From assembly GCA_965250195.1 (NCBI GenBank), contig OZ252295.1, forward strand, positions 310,001 to 374,000: DNA of 64,000 bases, given 5' to 3'. Position 1 is the stretch's first letter, and every line of letters begins with the position of its first letter. The notes under the pieces were generated by a model. That model had not been told where the DNA came from. It saw only the letters and a program-made list of their open reading frames with translations, and did not search any database. Made by a program: the position numbers and the translations under genes. This document shows, one piece after another, positions 60,948-64,000 of this stretch. The DNA comes from CAUZIR01 sp965250195. GTDB taxonomy: Bacteria; Chloroflexota; Dehalococcoidia; Lucifugimonadales; UBA2962.

Positions 60948-61676
60948 ATGAAACCCCGGTCCCTCATAAACGAAACCTATCGACGCCTGCTGGCGACGTA
61001 CGGCCCACAGCACTGGTGGCCTGCCGAGACCGCTTTCGAGATGATGGTCGGCGCGGTGCTGACCCAGGCGTGCAGCTGGGGCAACGTGGAGAGGGCGATC
61101 AGTGCGCTGAGGGCCGCTGACGCCCTGTCTCCCCGGTCGATTCTTGCCATGCCACAGGCCGAACTGGCGAGCCTGATTCGGCCGACCGGCTACCATAACG
61201 CCAAGGCCCGCAAGCTAAGGGCGCTGGCCTTGTTTGTGGTCACGGAGTTCGAGGGCGACCCGGCGAACATGGCGGCCGTGCCCACCCCCAGATTGCGCGA
61301 GATGCTGCTGGCCGTACACGGTGTCGGCGCCGAGACGGCCGACGACATCCTCCTATACGCGGCGGGCAGACCGGTGTTTGTAATCGACGCATACACCCGC
61401 AGACTGGCGGCGAGGTTGGGACTGGCGGCCCAGGGGGTCGGTTACGGTGAACTGAGCGCCCTGTTCGCCCAAGCTACCCAGTCCGGGGACACTGGGTCCA
61501 GGGACGCTGGGTCCAGGGACGCTGGGTCAGACGCAAACAAGATGGGCGAGTTCCACGCCCTCATAGTGGCCCACGCTAAAGTGGCCTGTCGCAAAACGCC
61601 GCTATGTGGAGCCTGTGTGCTCAAGGTCTTGTGCCCAACAGGAATCGAGCGGGCAAAGGCGGTCAACCAGGGCTGA
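60948..61676 (+). CDS. Endonuclease III-like DNA glycosylase (MagIII-type)
   Basis: A 242-residue HhH-GPD protein. The helix-hairpin-helix reads VHGVGAETADDILLYAAGRP (near 125), and the catalytic Asp is in FVIDAYTRRL. The Lys that gives endonuclease III its lyase activity (GVGRKTA) is absent; Glu stands there, as in MagIII-type 3-methyladenine glycosylases and related proteins. A [4Fe-4S] motif, CRKTPLCGACVLKVLC, is near the C-terminus. An insert SGDTGSRDAGSRDAGSD (near 183) comes from a 15-bp tandem repeat. The ATG at 60948 gives MKPRSLINETYRRLLATYG. Overlaps the convergent modC by 14 bases. Confidence 0.88.
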   Translation: MKPRSLINETYRRLLATYGPQHWWPAETAFEMMVGAVLTQACSWGNVERAISALRAADALSPRSILAMPQAELASLIRPTGYHNAKARKLRALALFVVTEFEGDPANMAAVPTPRLREMLLAVHGVGAETADDILLYAAGRPVFVIDAYTRRLAARLGLAAQGVGYGELSALFAQATQSGDTGSRDAGSRDAGSDANKMGEFHALIVAHAKVACRKTPLCGACVLKVLCPTGIERAKAVNQG

Positions 61677-62790
61677 GCACCTGGACCGAGTTGGACTTGA
61701 TAATCAGGTAAACGTCGGAGCCCGGACCGAGGCGCAACTCTTGCACTGCGGCGTCGGTGAGTTCAACGACGAGCCGGGCACCGACGTCGAAGTACGCCAG
61801 AATCCTGCCACCCACCGCGTCCAACTCAATTAGATGGGCCTTTACCACGTTCCTCGCGCTCAGGCCGGTGGGCCGGACGATGGCGACGATGATGTCGGAC
61901 GCCCGGACCGACACCATTACCCGTTCCCCAGGACTTCCCTGGACATCTGGGGACTCCAGGTTCGCTTCTCCCACCCTGACTCGTCCAGGACGCGACCCTT
62001 CGGACGGTTGGAGTATCTCCGCCTCTACCAGGTTCTCCAATGCGTGGTAGTCGGCCAGCGCCCCAACTGCGGGCTGAACGAGGACGCGCGCGGGCGGCCC
62101 CTGGGCTATCTTGCGGCCCCCGGACAGCACCAGCGTGTCCTCGGCGAGGGCCATTACCTCGGAGAGGGAGTGAGAAACGAGCACCATTGGTATGCGAAGC
62201 TCGGTCCAGACTCTCTTTAGATAGCGGATGATGACCCCGCGCATTACCGCATCGAGCGAGCTAAGCGGCTCGTCGAACAGCAGCAGGTCAGGAGAGGCGG
62301 CCAGAGCCCGGGCCAGTGCGACGCGTTGCGCCTCACCGCCGGACAACCCGCTCACCGGTCTTTCGAGGAGCGAGCCGAGTTCCAGCAGGTCGATCGCCTC
62401 CTCCGGGTGCAAGGACCTGCGCTCGGGCGGCACCAGCGCGTGGCCGTAGTCGATGTTCGCGGCCACCGACATGTGCGGGAACAGCATGCCGTCTTGGAAT
62501 ACGTAGCCGACACGGCGACGTTCCGGGGGCTGATGCGATGAGCGTGCTCCCGAGCGAAACACTGGGCGCCCCAGAATTTCGATATGCCCCTCGTCGGGAC
62601 GGACCATGCCAGCCAGGCAGTTAAGCAGGGTCGTCTTGCCACTGCCGGAGCGTCCGAACACCGCAGTCACGCCCGAAAAGAACTGAGCCTCGCACTCCAG
62701 CGTGAATGCCGGGAACGTCTTTTTCACCCGGAAACTCACGACCGGTTCCGAACCGTTCGGTCGACTCGTTGCTGCGGTCTTGAGACTCAC
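61663..62790 (-). CDS. modC: Molybdate ABC transporter ATP-binding protein
   Basis: A 375-residue ATPase with Walker A FGRSGSGKTT (near 47), signature LSGGEAQRVALARALAA near 134, Walker B LLLFDEPLSSLD and H-loop SHSLSE. The C-terminal region (near 290-375; ARNVVKAHLIELDAVGG and LVVELTDAAVQELRLGPGSD) is a Mop/TOBE domain that binds molybdate or tungstate. Overlaps modB by four bases. With modB and modA it forms a complete importer. Confidence 0.93.
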   Translation of the reverse strand: MSLKTAATSRPNGSEPVVSFRVKKTFPAFTLECEAQFFSGVTAVFGRSGSGKTTLLNCLAGMVRPDEGHIEILGRPVFRSGARSSHQPPERRRVGYVFQDGMLFPHMSVAANIDYGHALVPPERRSLHPEEAIDLLELGSLLERPVSGLSGGEAQRVALARALAASPDLLLFDEPLSSLDAVMRGVIIRYLKRVWTELRIPMVLVSHSLSEVMALAEDTLVLSGGRKIAQGPPARVLVQPAVGALADYHALENLVEAEILQPSEGSRPGRVRVGEANLESPDVQGSPGERVMVSVRASDIIVAIVRPTGLSARNVVKAHLIELDAVGGRILAYFDVGARLVVELTDAAVQELRLGPGSDVYLIIKSNSVQVLSPG

Positions 62791-63467
62791 TGGTTCACCT
62801 CAAGACGTCCGCCTCGGCTGAGCAGCCAGTTGTGCACGGCGAGGCTCACCACCGCCAAACCGATTGTTATACCGATCAGCGTAAAGGCCTGCCCGTCTCT
62901 GCCCAGCAAGATGTTCGAATACACTGCGAGCGGCAGGGTCTCGGTGCGGCCCGATATGTTGCCGGCTACTACAATCGTCGCCCCAAACTCGCTCAGGGCC
63001 CGGACAAAACCGAGCAGCAGTCCGGCAAGAATACCCCGGTGTGCCAGAGGAACGGTAATGGTTAAAAAGACGCGCCAGGGCCCGGCGCCCAGTGTCCTAG
63101 CCGACAACTCCAGTCGCCGGTCCACCCCGGCCATGGCCACCATTATCGAGCGGGTCATCAGCGGGAACGAAACGACGGCAGCGGCTATCGCAGCGGCGAA
63201 CCAGGTAAAGACGATGTCGCTGCTGAACAGCCACTGTGAAGCACGACCGAACGGCCCTTCCCTTCCCAGTAGCATGAGTAAAAAGAAGCCGATAGCCACC
63301 GGGGGCAACGCTAAAGGCAACGACACCAACAGGTCTAGAACGAAGCCGCCCGGCATTTTCCTTTTCACCAGCAGCCAACTGACGGCCAGCGCCGGAATCA
63401 GGTTCATCGCGGTAGCGACCACGGCCACCTGTATTGAAAGCCCGACCAGGGAAAGCTCTGACGACAT
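62787..63467 (-). CDS. modB: Molybdate ABC transporter permease
   Basis: A 226-residue, six-helix permease. The EAA-type loop ARTLGAGPWRVFLTITVPLA (near 135) docks to ModC. LLLGFVRALSEFGATIVVAG is the conserved ModB segment. Starts eleven bases after the modA stop; overlaps modC. Confidence 0.94.
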   Translation of the reverse strand: MSSELSLVGLSIQVAVVATAMNLIPALAVSWLLVKRKMPGGFVLDLLVSLPLALPPVAIGFFLLMLLGREGPFGRASQWLFSSDIVFTWFAAAIAAAVVSFPLMTRSIMVAMAGVDRRLELSARTLGAGPWRVFLTITVPLAHRGILAGLLLGFVRALSEFGATIVVAGNISGRTETLPLAVYSNILLGRDGQAFTLIGITIGLAVVSLAVHNWLLSRGGRLEVNQ

Positions 63468-63478
63468 GGTGCCTATTG

Positions 63479-64000
63479 TTACTCGCGAGGTCGGTCGGGT
63501 GCTGGGTCAAAGCCGAATCGAGCGAAGATTCGCCCCGCAGCCTCTCCACCCAGGTACTCGGCGAACTCTTGCGCCGCGCCCGACCGCTCGCTGCGGGCCG
63601 TGACCACGGCCGGGTAGACGATCGGCGAATGCGAACCGGGCGGGATGATGTCGAGGATGAGGAGGTCGCGGCCGGCAGCTGCGTCGGTCCGGTAGACGAT
63701 GGCCGCATCGGTGTTGCCTCGCTCGACGTTGGTCAGCGCGGCACGGACGTCCGGCGTGGGCACGATCTTGTCGGCCAGGGCGTCCCATAGGCCCAGGCCC
63801 GCCAGCGCCTCCCTTGCGTAGGCCCCGGCGGGCGCCAGGTCCGGGTCCGGTAACGACACGCTGCCGATTGCGCTGGTCGCCAGGTCGTCCAATTTCAGGT
63901 TAGCATCTGCCAGCCCGTTACGCGCCACAACCACCAACTCGTTGCCGACCAGGTCGAACGGACCCGCAGACACGACGTCTTGTTGGACCAATAGTTGGAC
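63479..64000 (-). CDS. modA: Molybdate ABC transporter substrate-binding protein (5' end cut by window edge)
   Basis: The last 174 codons are present, running off the window. FDLVGNELVVVARNG, IGSVSLPDPDLAPAGAYARE, then ERGNTDAAIVYRTDAAA and SPIVYPAVVTARSE match the second lobe of ModA, which binds the oxyanion in a periplasmic-type cleft. The signal peptide and first lobe lie outside. Order modA-modB-modC is standard. Confidence 0.92.
   Translation of the reverse strand, partial: VQLLVQQDVVSAGPFDLVGNELVVVARNGLADANLKLDDLATSAIGSVSLPDPDLAPAGAYAREALAGLGLWDALADKIVPTPDVRAALTNVERGNTDAAIVYRTDAAAGRDLLILDIIPPGSHSPIVYPAVVTARSERSGAAQEFAEYLGGEAAGRIFARFGFDPAPDRPRE

Overview
The window is about 62-64% GC with densely packed, often overlapping genes. 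The gene set fits a marine Chloroflexota of the Dehalococcoidia/SAR202 type. This rests on family knowledge, not on a search: luciferase-like (LLM) oxidoreductases, a UbiA-family phosphoribosyl transferase, geranylgeranyl-reductase-like flavoproteins, a DUF951 protein, Val/Glu/Lys-rich lipoprotein linkers and a NarI/Hdr-type quinone oxidoreductase. There is one tRNA (Ala, CGC), no rRNA, no CRISPR array and no recognisable insertion sequence.

Layout. 1-2160: groES-groEL on the minus strand with a near-perfect promoter and a CIRCE-like operator. 2219-6740: plus-strand operon of a decaprenyl-phosphate phosphoribosyltransferase-like UbiA enzyme, a membrane Fe-S oxidoreductase and a TM0106-type nuclease. 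6737-10009: minus-strand aldo/keto reductase, MFS exporter and GalU. 10086-12762: pterin dehydratase, a flavoprotein and a divergent carbamoyltransferase. 12847-13576: tRNA-Ala and a protease-gene remnant. 13577-18239: MFS, an orphan solute-binding lipoprotein and two paralogous pentapeptide-repeat lipoproteins. 18289-23850: LLM oxidoreductase, alpha/beta hydrolase and two ABC-2 ATPase/permease pairs. 23866-30059: fluoride channel, small membrane protein, two thioredoxin-fold selenoproteins, SDR, RRM protein, MFS, a deiodinase-like selenoprotein and a 2-hydroxyacid dehydrogenase. 30093-40384: large repeat membrane protein, AKR, ComB, flavoprotein, SMP-30, IspH, aminotransferase, NAD synthetase and a frameshifted SRPBCC gene. 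40386-47951: ArsR regulator, SRPBCC, LLM, complete glycine cleavage system, a selenocysteine peroxiredoxin and TrmI. 47852-58898: MidA-like methyltransferase, zinc ribbon, citrate synthase facing Rex, and the full F-type ATP synthase operon. 59114-64000: bifunctional nuclease, DUF951, PyrF, MagIII-like glycosylase and molybdate ABC transporter (cut by the window edge).

The main result is a set of four genes that ordinary ORF calling splits or truncates at an in-frame TGA: a Uxx-star glutaredoxin (24591-24827), a TlpA-like thioredoxin (24864-25571), a deiodinase-like protein (28255-28992, minus) and a peroxiredoxin (46579-47037). In each the TGA lies at or next to the expected redox-active position. 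In each a hairpin follows with its loop about 20-25 nt downstream; the thioredoxin one has a GGUCU loop like the E. coli fdhF SECIS. Together they indicate a selenium-based thiol-redox network whose selenocysteine-insertion genes lie outside this window.

Other notable points: a one-base frameshift in a C7 tract, an apparent CTG start for trmI with a CTGA overlap, sense/antisense low-complexity tails where trmI and the MidA-like gene collide, short in-frame tandem expansions in several unrelated genes, and an intergenic repeat shared by two loci.
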